Of a stretch of 64,000 bases of DNA, positions 23,917 to 32,040 are shown in pieces. The position numbers and the translations under genes are program-made. The stretch's first letter is position 1; each line of letters begins with the position of its first letter. Origin of the DNA: Bacillota bacterium (GTDB taxonomy: Bacteria > Bacillota > Clostridia > Christensenellales > Aristaeellaceae); the NCBI GenBank assembly GCA_023444095.1, contig JAEZRP010000011.1, forward strand, positions 1 through 64,000, read 5' to 3'. Under the pieces are notes generated by a model, which ran no database searches, was not told the origin of the DNA, and worked only from the letters and a program-made list of their open reading frames with translations.

Positions 23917-26328
23917 ATGCCAAAGAAAAAGAACGACGATATCGTATTCAGCGAGCAGATCGTCCAAAAGACCATGGAGGACGTGCTCCACGAATCGATG
24001 CTCCCCTACTCCGAATACGTTATTCTGGAGCGCGCGCTGCCGCGCGTGGAAGACGGTCTGAAGCCGGTCCAGCGGCGCATCCTCTTTACCATGCACGAGC
24101 TGGGCACCACCGCCGACAAGCCGCACAGAAAGTGCGCGCGCATCGTAGGCGACTGCCTCGGAAAATACCATCCCCACGGCGATACATCGGTGTACGACGC
24201 GCTGGCGCGCATGGCGCAGCCCTTCGTGATGCGCGCGCCCCTGGTCGACGGTCATGGGAACTTCGGCTCCATCGACGGGGACAGTCCCGCCGCGATGCGG
24301 TATACCGAGGCGCGCATGACGGAGCTCACGGCACAGCTTCTCAGGGACATCGAAAAGGACACGGTCAACTTCCACCTGAACTTCGACGACACGCAGAAGG
24401 AGCCGGACGTCTTGCCCGGGCGCTTCCCCAGTCTCGTCGTGAACGGCGCGAGCGGAATCGCCGTCGGGCTCGCGACGAACATCCCGCCGCACAACCTCGG
24501 CGAGGCGATCGACGCGGCGGTGGCGCTCATCGATAATCCGGCGATCGCGGTTTCGGAGCTCATGGAGCACCTCAAGGCCCCTGACTTCCCCACTGGTGGC
24601 ATCCTCGCGGCGGACGGAGAGCTCCTTCAGGCGTACGAGACGGGGCGCGGGCGGCTGCAGGTGCGCGCGAAGGTGCACGTTGAGGACGGCACGGGCGGAC
24701 GCAAGCTCCTGGTCGTGACGGAGGTACCCTATCAGGTCAATAAGGCCGCGATGCTCGAAAAGATCCTGCGCGTGAGTGAGGAAAAGAAGGGCATCTTCTC
24801 CGGCATCTACGACATCAGAGACGAATCCGACCGCACGGGCATGCGCGCGGTGATCGAGTTAAGGCGCGACGCCGACCCGGAAAAGCTCTTGAACTCGCTT
24901 TACAAGTATTCCGACCTTCAGGTGACCTTCGGCGTCAACATGGTCGCCATCGCGGGCGGAAAACCCGTGCAGATGGGGATCAAGGAGATGCTCTCCCATT
25001 TCATTGCGCACCAGAAGGACGTGGTGACGAGGCGGACGCGCTACGAACTCGAGCAGGCCGAGGCGCGCGCGCACATCCTCGAGGGGCTCATCATCGCAGT
25101 CGACAACCTCGACGAAGTGATCGCGCTCATCCGCGCGAGCAAGAACCCGAAGGAGGCGCGGGAGCGGCTGGTCGCGCGGTTCAAGCTTTCTGAGATTCAG
25201 GCGCAGGCGATCCTCGACATGCGGCTCCAGCGGCTCACAAACCTCGAGATCGTGTCCCTGCGGGAGGAGTTCCGTCAGATTGAGAAGTTGATCGCGCGGC
25301 TGAACGCCATCCTCAAGAGCGAGAAAAAGCTCATGGAGCTCATCAAGAGCGAAATGCTGGAGATCCGCGACAAGTACGCGGATCCCCGCCGCACCGAGAT
25401 CGCGCCGTCCTTTGACGCAATCGTCATCGAGGAGGAAGGCCCCGTCGCGGACGAGGCAGCCGTCCTCCTCACGCGCGCGGGCTTCGTAAAGCGCATGGCG
25501 CCGCGCGCCGTCGAGAAGGCGGAGCAGGCGGACGCGGCGGAGCAGATGATCACCGTCATGACGGACGAAAAGCTTCTGTTCTTTACAGACCTCGGCAACT
25601 GCTATCCCGTGACCGTCTCCCAGATACCGGAGTTCAGGCCGAAGGACCGCGGGTTAGCGCTGGGCGGACTGCTCGCGGGGCTTGAGAAGGGCGAAAAACT
25701 CGTGGCGCTCATTCCGGCGGCGGGGTACGAAGGGGATCTTCTGTTCGCGACGGCGGGCGGTCTTGTCAAGCGCACGGCGAAGGCGGAAATGAACGTCAGA
25801 AAGGCGAGATTCTCGGCCATCGGCCTGAAGGAGAAGGATCGGCTCGTGGCGGTCGCCGAACCGGAGGGCTTCTCGGGGCTTCTCATGATCTCCGAAAAGG
25901 GCATGGCGATCCACTTTGCCATCGGAGAGATCTCGCAGATGGGCAGGACCGCCGGCGGCGTGAAGGGCATGGCGCTCGGTCCGGAGGATCGCGTCGCGTT
26001 CGCCTTCGCCCACAACGCGGAGGGGGAAGTGATCCTTGCGAGCGAGATGGGATACCTCAAAAGGTGCCTTTTGATCGACTTCGATCCCCAGGCGCGCGGC
26101 GGCAAGGGCGTAAAGGCGTTCCCCTTCCTCAAAAACGGCGCAAACGGCGCGCGCGTCGTGGGCGCGCTCCTGGTCACACAGCCGTACTCGTTTGACATCA
26201 TTCAGAAGAGCGGCACGGCGACGCGCTTTTCCACGGAAGGCATCGGCATCGAAAACAAAGCCGGACGCGGGGCACCGTTTATCATGGTCGTGATGGACGA
26301 TTTCGTCGAGGCGCTGAAGCGCGCGTAA
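23917..26328 (+). CDS. Type IIA DNA topoisomerase subunit A (ParC/GyrA)
   Basis: Breakage-reunion subunit of 803 residues. The winged-helix domain contains the quinolone region GKYHPHGDTSVYDAL (Thr at the position of E. coli GyrA Ser83) and the active-site Tyr in AAMRYTEARM, followed by VNGASGIAVGLATNIPPHN. The C-terminal beta-pinwheel has several blades and one sequence, QARGGKG, close to the GyrA box QRRGGRG that marks supercoiling gyrases. Calling it ParC or GyrA is therefore open. Forms a two-gene operon with the B subunit. Confidence 0.9.
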   Translation: MPKKKNDDIVFSEQIVQKTMEDVLHESMLPYSEYVILERALPRVEDGLKPVQRRILFTMHELGTTADKPHRKCARIVGDCLGKYHPHGDTSVYDALARMAQPFVMRAPLVDGHGNFGSIDGDSPAAMRYTEARMTELTAQLLRDIEKDTVNFHLNFDDTQKEPDVLPGRFPSLVVNGASGIAVGLATNIPPHNLGEAIDAAVALIDNPAIAVSELMEHLKAPDFPTGGILAADGELLQAYETGRGRLQVRAKVHVEDGTGGRKLLVVTEVPYQVNKAAMLEKILRVSEEKKGIFSGIYDIRDESDRTGMRAVIELRRDADPEKLLNSLYKYSDLQVTFGVNMVAIAGGKPVQMGIKEMLSHFIAHQKDVVTRRTRYELEQAEARAHILEGLIIAVDNLDEVIALIRASKNPKEARERLVARFKLSEIQAQAILDMRLQRLTNLEIVSLREEFRQIEKLIARLNAILKSEKKLMELIKSEMLEIRDKYADPRRTEIAPSFDAIVIEEEGPVADEAAVLLTRAGFVKRMAPRAVEKAEQADAAEQMITVMTDEKLLFFTDLGNCYPVTVSQIPEFRPKDRGLALGGLLAGLEKGEKLVALIPAAGYEGDLLFATAGGLVKRTAKAEMNVRKARFSAIGLKEKDRLVAVAEPEGFSGLLMISEKGMAIHFAIGEISQMGRTAGGVKGMALGPEDRVAFAFAHNAEGEVILASEMGYLKRCLLIDFDPQARGGKGVKAFPFLKNGANGARVVGALLVTQPYSFDIIQKSGTATRFSTEGIGIENKAGRGAPFIMVVMDDFVEALKRA

Positions 26329-26342
26329 CGGCCAAAGCATCA

Positions 26343-26382
26343 AACCACCCTCCTGTGAATAAGCTTCATTGCGGGGGTGGTT
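26343..26382 (+). promoter_or_regulatory. Hairpin that overlaps the spoIIP ribosome binding site
   Basis: AACCACCC (26343-26350) pairs with GGGTGGTT (26375-26382) around a 24-nt loop containing AAGCTT. The 3' arm includes the G-rich sequence six bases before the spoIIP ATG. It lies just after the topoisomerase stop (26328), so it may terminate that operon weakly, mask spoIIP translation in read-through transcripts, or both. Confidence 0.5.
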
Positions 26383-26387
26383 CATTT

Positions 26388-27317
26388 ATGGCGAGGTTCA
26401 AGGTGGTCAAGGGGGGGACGCTTCTCGTCGGGATTTCCTTGGTGATCCTGATTGCGGTGATCGTCATCATCGCGCTTTCCTGGTACACCGGGCGCGACTC
26501 GGCGACCAGCGCTTCGACCGGTGCGGGGGCCGTTATGGCTCTCGCCCCGGACGAGGACGCGCTCCGCTTGGACCCCTCCGTACAGCCTGCCGAGAACGAG
26601 CACACGGACGAGGTGGTATCAATTGAGTCCGAGGTGGTCGGCGACGAATCGCCTGTTTCGAATGGGAAGCGCGTGCTCATCTATCATACGCACACCCATG
26701 AGGCGTACGAGATGGATGATCCCGACGAGTACGTCACCCTTGAACGATGGCGGACGGACGACGACGAGCATAACATTGTGCGCGTGGGAACCGAGCTGAC
26801 CGCGCTCCTCGAGGCGCGCGGCTTTGTGGTCGTTCACGATACGACCGATAACGAGCAGGACGACCTTTCGACCGCGTACGAGCGGTCGCTCGTGACGCTG
26901 TCCGGGTATGCGGGCGAGAAATTTGATCTCTACATCGATATGCATCGCGACGCCTATACCGAGGGCCAGGCGCAGACCTGCTCCTTCGGCGGCGAGAGCG
27001 CGGCGAAGCTGATGGTTCTCATCGGAAGCGGCGAGAATTTCAACGTGAAGCCGTTCTACAAGGAAAACTACGCGCTCGCGCTGAAAATCACAGACGCGGT
27101 GAACGGTATCTGTCCGGGGCTTTGCCGCGACGTGATGGTCAAGACGGGCCGGTACAACCAGCACGTCGGCGTCAACTCGATCCTGGTCGAGGTCGGCAAC
27201 AACATGAACACGCTCGATCAGGCCCTCGCGAGCATGCCCGCGCTGGCCGACGCGATCACGCGGGTGCTTCTGCCGGAGGACGCGGAGGAGATCATTACCG
27301 TTTCGAACGAAAACTAA
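26388..27317 (+). CDS. spoIIP: Stage II sporulation protein P (cell-wall amidase/endopeptidase)
   Basis: Membrane-anchored peptidoglycan hydrolase of the engulfment DMP machinery. The 309-residue protein has an N-terminal membrane segment (about 9-33, GTLLVGISLVILIAVIVII), a low-complexity linker, then the SpoIIP catalytic domain: IYHTHTHEAY (about residue 100), YIDMHRDAY, GRYNQHVGVNS and LVEVGNNMNT, which hold the expected His and Glu metal ligands. The ATG at 26388 gives the usual short cytoplasmic tail; an upstream GTG at 26355 lies within the hairpin. Its end overlaps the convergent SRAP gene by four bases. Confidence 0.93.
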   Translation: MARFKVVKGGTLLVGISLVILIAVIVIIALSWYTGRDSATSASTGAGAVMALAPDEDALRLDPSVQPAENEHTDEVVSIESEVVGDESPVSNGKRVLIYHTHTHEAYEMDDPDEYVTLERWRTDDDEHNIVRVGTELTALLEARGFVVVHDTTDNEQDDLSTAYERSLVTLSGYAGEKFDLYIDMHRDAYTEGQAQTCSFGGESAAKLMVLIGSGENFNVKPFYKENYALALKITDAVNGICPGLCRDVMVKTGRYNQHVGVNSILVEVGNNMNTLDQALASMPALADAITRVLLPEDAEEIITVSNEN

Positions 27318-27922
27318 AACTCGTCAAACATCGAAAGTTGCTCGGGAGACATGCGCTCGATTTCTAGCTGCGTTTCGCCGCCGGAGGAGAGGATCCGCTC
27401 GGCGGCGGATCGATCAAACAGCCAATCGCCGACGGACGAAACGATCAGGGGCATGCGCGCGTGAATCGCGCGCGCTTCGCCGTCCGCCTCTCGCGTCAGA
27501 ACGACGTATTCATACGAGCCGTCCTCCCCCATACGATACAGCCCCGCCAGACAGACGACGCCCCAGTCGGCGCGGCGGAACAGAAAGCGCTCCTTTCGCG
27601 CGTTCCACTCGTAATAGCCGAGCGCGGGCAAAAGGCAGCGGCGCTCCTGTGCGCACGCGCGGAACATGGGCCTTTCGAGGGCTGTTTCCGCGCGCGCGTT
27701 GATGACGAGGCCCTGCTCCGTCCGAAATCCCCAGCGCATGCCGACCGTACGCACCTCTCCCCCGCTCCCCATGAGCGCGGGCATGATGTCGGTCGGAAAG
27801 ACCTCGCCGTCCGCGCGCATGGTAATGCTCATGCCCGGCGCAAGCGCCGCGTTCGCGGCTTCGATCATTTCCCGCATACGCGCGTTCTCATCATCTGTTC
27901 CTATGGTGTACCTTCCGCACAT
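27314..27922 (-). CDS. SOS response-associated peptidase (SRAP/YedK/HMCES family)
   Basis: A 202-residue SRAP protein that in relatives crosslinks covalently to abasic sites in single-stranded DNA. The start is set by function: Met removal must expose Cys2 in MCGRYT, so the ATG at 27922 (after GGAGG) is used and not an upstream TTG. Other active-site pieces are present: NARAET, the Glu in GYYEWN and the His in IHARMPLIV. No LexA-type operator was recognised. Confidence 0.94.
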   Translation of the reverse strand: MCGRYTIGTDDENARMREMIEAANAALAPGMSITMRADGEVFPTDIMPALMGSGGEVRTVGMRWGFRTEQGLVINARAETALERPMFRACAQERRCLLPALGYYEWNARKERFLFRRADWGVVCLAGLYRMGEDGSYEYVVLTREADGEARAIHARMPLIVSSVGDWLFDRSAAERILSSGGETQLEIERMSPEQLSMFDEF

Positions 27923-27991
27923 ATTGTCCTCCAAAAAAACTCAAATTTTTAGTCCTTCGCAAGGCAAGATAATGAAAAATTAAAGGTTGTG

Positions 27992-28019
27992 TTGAATTAT
28001 ATCGCTGTTATGGTATAAT
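27992..28019 (+). promoter_or_regulatory. Sigma-A promoter of the Spo0A-like gene
   Basis: TTGAAT (27992-27997), 16 bp, TATAAT (28014-28019). The leader is about 40 nt. No sigma-H promoter and no clear 0A box (TGTCGAA) was seen nearby. Confidence 0.7.
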
Positions 28020-28065
28020 GCTTCCGGTGGTTCTGTTTTTATTCATTGAGCTGGGTGGTGAACAA

Positions 28066-28803
28066 ATGCCGAATATCCGGGTACTGATTGTGGATCATAA
28101 CGAAGGGTTCGCGAGCGATGTTGCATCATTTCTGGGTGGAACGCCCGGAATTGAGGTCATCGGGTTTTGCAAAAACGGAGACGAAACAGTTCAGTTTATC
28201 GCCGAAACAGCGCCCGATGTAGTGCTTTTGGAATTAATCATCAACGGACTCGACGGAATCTCGGTGCTCAAGGCGTTTGCCGGAATGCCGCGGGCGCCCG
28301 CCTTCATCATTTGCACGAGCTTTTGCAGCGAGGTCTGCATCCGGCGGGCGCGGCAGTATGGCGCATGCTATTTTCTCTGCAAACCCATCGCGAGACAGGC
28401 CCTCTACGACGCGATTGTCGAAAGCGCGAACGCGATGGGGAGCGCGCTGATCACAGACGAAGACCCGAAGACCGAACCGCCGAAGAGCGCGAACGAGACG
28501 ATCAAATCGTTCCTCGCCGCGAGCGGAATCCCGAGGCAGTCGATCGGTTACCGATATCTTTGCGATGCGGCAACGATTACGCAACAGAATCCCGCGATCC
28601 TTTCCGCAATCACAAAACATCTTTATCCCGAAATCGCACGGATCAACGCCTCGACACCCACCCGCGTAGAACGGGACATTCGATCAGCCATCTATTATGC
28701 GTATCAGCATTTTAATCTGCGCGTCAACGGATCAAGACCGACGAATCGCGAATTCATCCAGTTACTAGCCGATCGAGCGCGCGACCACCAACACCAAATA
28801 TAG
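28066..28803 (+). CDS. Spo0A-like sporulation regulator with Glu at the phospho-acceptor site
   Basis: A 245-residue response regulator. Residues 1-120 are a receiver domain: acidic D10-H11, T84, and K106 in CKP are where expected, but the phospho-acceptor position 56 is Glu (DVVLLE, then LIIN in place of the usual IIMP). Residues about 140-245 match the Spo0A effector domain: GYRYLCDA, ITKHLYPEIAR, the recognition region STPTRVERDIRSAI and RPTNREFIQLLAD. The ATG at 28066 is preceded by GGGTGGTG. It could be an unphosphorylated, constitutively active Spo0A or a paralogue beside a canonical one. In related genomes spo0A follows recN and spoIVB; here it is inverted. Confidence 0.88.
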   Translation: MPNIRVLIVDHNEGFASDVASFLGGTPGIEVIGFCKNGDETVQFIAETAPDVVLLELIINGLDGISVLKAFAGMPRAPAFIICTSFCSEVCIRRARQYGACYFLCKPIARQALYDAIVESANAMGSALITDEDPKTEPPKSANETIKSFLAASGIPRQSIGYRYLCDAATITQQNPAILSAITKHLYPEIARINASTPTRVERDIRSAIYYAYQHFNLRVNGSRPTNREFIQLLADRARDHQHQI

Positions 28804-28833
28804 CGCCTCTAACGCATAAAGTCAACGGCTCCA

Positions 28834-28862
28834 TTGTTTTCCATACCTTTCTGTGCTATGAT
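28834..28862 (+). promoter_or_regulatory. Sigma-A promoter of the GH95/uridine kinase pair
   Basis: TTGTTT (28834-28839), 17 bp, TATGAT (28857-28862), about 32 bp upstream of the GH95 start. Confidence 0.6.
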
Positions 28863-28894
28863 ATTCAAAATGTATCGCATGCGAGGGATGGAGA

Positions 28895-31237
28895 ATGATG
28901 TCCGAACACCTCCTATGGTATTCAAAACCGGCAACCGCATGGACAGAGGCGCTGCCTCTTGGAAACGGACGGTTGGGGGCGATGGCCTTTGGCATCCCCG
29001 CGCGGGATCGGTTCGCGCTCAACGAGGACACCCTTTGGTCGGGGTATCCGCGCGTAGACGCACCCGCGGGTGCGCCGGAGGCGCTGGAAAAGGCGCGCGC
29101 AGCACTCGACGGAAACGATTATGCACAGGCACAGCGCATCATTGAGCAGGAGTTCACGGGGCACTTCACGGAAGCGTACATGCCGATGGGCGACCTTCTG
29201 GTTTCACGGCCGTTCCGGTCGCCCATCGAGGACTATAAGCGCACGCTCGACATCGAGACGGGCGTTCTTTGCATTGGCTTCACATCGGACGGCGTTCGGC
29301 ACACCGTGACCTCCTTTGTCACGCACGGCGCGCGCGAGGCGCTCGTCATCGACTACGCGGCGGACAGGCCCGGCAGCGTGAGCCTGAAGGCGGCGTTCGA
29401 CTGCAGGTTGAAGCATGCGGTTTTCGCGCATGGGCAGATGCTGGCGCTTGAAATGGAGTGCCCTGGGCATGCGCACCCCGCCTACCTCGGCATGGAGAAT
29501 CCCCTTGAATACAAGGACGAACCCCAACTGCGCGGGGTGCGCGCTGCGGTTCTCCTTTCCTGCGACGCGCGGGGCGGCTCCGTGTCCCTGGACGAAAGCG
29601 GGCTTTCGGTCTCCTGCGCGGACCGAGTGACGTTGAAACTCTGCGCGCGGACGAGCTTCGCAGGCTGGGACAGGCATCCGCATCTCGAGGGACTGGACCA
29701 TATGGCGCTCTGCGAGGAAGAGGCGGACGCGCTCCTGCGGACCGATCCCGACGCGCTCTATGAAGCGCACGTCGCGGAGTTCTCCGCCCTCATGAACCGC
29801 ACAGACGTCTCGCTCGGCGGCGAAAAATGCGCGCTTCCGACGGACGAGCGGCTCGTCCTCTTTGATGGAAGCGACAGGGGACTCTACGAGCTTCTATTTC
29901 AATACGCGCGCTACCTCATGATCTCCTCCTCGCGCCCGGGCACGCAGGCGACGAATCTTCAGGGCATCTGGAACGAGAGTCCGACGCCGCCCTGGAGCTC
30001 GAACTACACGGTGAACATCAACACCGAGATGAACTATTATCCCGCCGAGGCCGCGAACCTTTCGGAGATGCATTTTCCGCTCTTCGACCTCGTCGAGCGC
30101 ATGGTAAAAAGCGGCGCGCGCACCGCGCGGGATTTCTACGGGCTGCGCGGAAGCGTCTGCCACCACAACACCGACCTTTGGGCGCGCACGAACCCCGTGG
30201 GTGAAAAGCGGGTCGGCTGCGCGGTCTGGGCGTTCTGGCCAATGTCGCTCCCCTGGATGTGCGCGCACCTGTACGACCACTATCTCTACACGCTCGACGA
30301 GGCGTTTTTGCGCGAACGGGCGCTCCCCGCGATGCGGGAGGCCGCGCGGTTTCTCCTGGATTTCATGGTTCCGGACGCGCGCGGTTATCTGCGCGTGTTT
30401 CCCGCCACTTCGCCCGAAAATTCGTTCATCGTGAACGGAAGGACGCAGGCCGTCGCGAAGGCGGCGACGATGTCGAACGCGCTCGCGCGGGAGCTTTTGA
30501 AAAATTACGTCGCGGCTCTTTCCGTATTGAAGCTTGACGAACCTATGCGCGCGGAGGCGGAGGCTGCGGTTCCGAGGATCTGGCCCTACGAGGTCGGATC
30601 GAAGGGGCAGCTGCTGGAGTGGGATTCTGAGTACGAGGAGGCGGAGCCTCACCACAGGCACACCTCGCACCTCTACGGGCTGTATCCGGGGCGCGAGATC
30701 GCGCCGGAGGGGACGCCCGCGCTCGCGGACGCGTGCAGACGGACGCTCGAGTTGCGCGGGGACGACGGCACGGGCTGGAGCCTCGCGTGGAAAATCTGCT
30801 TCTGGGCGCGGCTGAACGACGGGGACCACGCGTTAAAGCTTCTCAAAAACCAGCTGCGGCTCGTGCGCCAGGACGACACGGTGTACACGTCTGGCGGCGG
30901 CACGTATCCGAACCTGTTCGATGCGCATCCCCCGTTCCAGATCGACGGGAACTTCGGCGCGTGCGCGGGCATCTGCGAGATGCTTCTCCGATCGCGCCCC
31001 GGCGAGATCAGGCTTCTCCCCGCGCTGCCCCCCGCCTGGCCGGACGGAAGCTTCCGCGGCCTAAAGGCCATGGGCTGCATCGAGGTCCAGGCGGCCTTCC
31101 GGGGAGGAAAGCTCGTTTCGGCGGATTTCGACGCCGGTGTCCGAGCGGCGCTGCCGATCAAGGTGCTTTATCAGGAAAAACTGATTTGCGAGATCACGGA
31201 AACGGGCCGGACGCAATATCGGAGCGCGGAGGTATGA
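28895..31237 (+). CDS. Glycoside hydrolase family 95 protein (alpha-L-fucosidase type)
   Basis: A 780-residue cytoplasmic enzyme (no signal peptide). The N-terminal beta domain starts LLWYSKPATAWTEALPLGNGRLGAM, followed by a linker and an (alpha/alpha)6 barrel. Residues of the inverting mechanism are in place: the Asn pair in NINTEMNYYPAE (about residue 372), the general acid Glu in ATSPENSF (about 505) and the Asp in QIDGNFGACAG (about 681). Family members release alpha-1,2-L-fucose or, in some branches, L-galactose/galactose from plant or host glycans. An intracellular enzyme implies that oligosaccharides are imported first. Confidence 0.9.
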   Translation: MMSEHLLWYSKPATAWTEALPLGNGRLGAMAFGIPARDRFALNEDTLWSGYPRVDAPAGAPEALEKARAALDGNDYAQAQRIIEQEFTGHFTEAYMPMGDLLVSRPFRSPIEDYKRTLDIETGVLCIGFTSDGVRHTVTSFVTHGAREALVIDYAADRPGSVSLKAAFDCRLKHAVFAHGQMLALEMECPGHAHPAYLGMENPLEYKDEPQLRGVRAAVLLSCDARGGSVSLDESGLSVSCADRVTLKLCARTSFAGWDRHPHLEGLDHMALCEEEADALLRTDPDALYEAHVAEFSALMNRTDVSLGGEKCALPTDERLVLFDGSDRGLYELLFQYARYLMISSSRPGTQATNLQGIWNESPTPPWSSNYTVNINTEMNYYPAEAANLSEMHFPLFDLVERMVKSGARTARDFYGLRGSVCHHNTDLWARTNPVGEKRVGCAVWAFWPMSLPWMCAHLYDHYLYTLDEAFLRERALPAMREAARFLLDFMVPDARGYLRVFPATSPENSFIVNGRTQAVAKAATMSNALARELLKNYVAALSVLKLDEPMRAEAEAAVPRIWPYEVGSKGQLLEWDSEYEEAEPHHRHTSHLYGLYPGREIAPEGTPALADACRRTLELRGDDGTGWSLAWKICFWARLNDGDHALKLLKNQLRLVRQDDTVYTSGGGTYPNLFDAHPPFQIDGNFGACAGICEMLLRSRPGEIRLLPALPPAWPDGSFRGLKAMGCIEVQAAFRGGKLVSADFDAGVRAALPIKVLYQEKLICEITETGRTQYRSAEV

Positions 31238-31238
31238 C

Positions 31239-31877
31239 ATGCTGATCATCGGAATCTGCGGCGCGAGCGGCAGCGGAAAAACGACGCTGGCGGAGGAACT
31301 CGCGCGGAGGCTTGCGGGCAGGTGCGTCTATCTCAAACAGGACGCGTACTATCGCGATCACTCTTATCTGCCGTTCGAGGAACGTTGCCGCGTGAACTAC
31401 GACGAGCCGGAGGTGTTCGAGCACGACGTGCTGTATGCAGACCTCGTTGCGCTCAAGCACGGGCGGCCCATCGCGCGCAAGGGTTACGACTACGCCGAGC
31501 ACAGGCGCGCCGATCCTGGCGATTGGATCTACCCCGCGGAGGTGGTCATCCTCGAGGGCATCCACGCCTTCTACGACGAGCGCGTGCGCTCGCTCATGGA
31601 GATGCGCATCTTCATTCAGGTGGATCCCGATATCTGCCTTTTGAGGCGCGTGCGGCGCGACATCAGCGAGCGCGGGCGCGACGTCGAGAGCGTGGCCCGC
31701 CAGTACGTCGAAACCGTAAAGCCCATGTACGAAAGGCACATCCGCAACTACGCCGCCTATGCAGACATCATCCTCGCCAACGGCGGGAAAAACCCGCGCT
31801 TTGTGGACATGCTGATGCTCTACATTGATTCGCGGCGAGGGCCGCTCGGGGACTCTGTCCCCGAAACCCCCGCTTAA
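31239..31877 (+). CDS. udk: Uridine kinase
   Basis: Phosphorylates uridine or cytidine to the monophosphate with ATP or GTP. The 212-residue protein has the P-loop GICGASGSGKTT (about 5-16), the substrate loop YLKQDAYYRD, FEHDVLYADL and the lid region RRVRRDISERGRD. It starts one base after the GH95 stop. The last dozen residues (RGPLGDSVPETPA) are encoded by a GC hairpin (31846-31864) that looks like intergenic repeat sequence rather than family sequence. Some relatives act on other small hydroxy compounds (phosphoribulokinase fold), so the substrate is probable, not certain. Confidence 0.85.
   Translation: MLIIGICGASGSGKTTLAEELARRLAGRCVYLKQDAYYRDHSYLPFEERCRVNYDEPEVFEHDVLYADLVALKHGRPIARKGYDYAEHRRADPGDWIYPAEVVILEGIHAFYDERVRSLMEMRIFIQVDPDICLLRRVRRDISERGRDVESVARQYVETVKPMYERHIRNYAAYADIILANGGKNPRFVDMLMLYIDSRRGPLGDSVPETPA
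31846..31864 (+). repeat. Hairpin forming the 3' end of udk
   Basis: TCGGGGA (31846-31852) pairs with TCCCCGA (31858-31864) around CTCTG, and is followed by AACCCCCGCTTAAGGGC in which CTTAAG sits between C- and G-runs. There is no T-tract, so it is not a standard terminator. It resembles short repeats scattered in gut Firmicute genomes (recollection, not tested). Confidence 0.45.
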
Positions 31878-31927
31878 GGGCTGATGCCCACCCCATGCGG
31901 TCAGTGGGAGAATATCTGATTTTTTCG

Positions 31928-32001
31928 TCGATCATCGGGCTCCAAACCCCGGCGACCGAGCAAGGATAAATGCGGCTCGAGGGTTGTACCCCCGAGCCGC
32001 A
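31928..32001 (-). terminator. recN operon terminator plus a second copy of the conserved-core hairpin
   Basis: On the minus strand TGCGGCTCG (32001-31993) pairs with CGAGCCGCA (31979-31971), followed by TTTATCC, a fair terminator for the recN operon. It is followed by a hairpin with outer arms TCGGTC/GATCGA (31959-31954 and 31933-31928) around the core GGGGTTTGGAGCCC, then GACGAAAAAATC. Core, order and the trailing A-run match the element at 16031-16114. Nothing coding was seen in 31878-32040. Confidence 0.7.
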
Positions 32002-32040
32002 GACATATCAATTCGCTTGAAACACAGAACAATCCCCGTT

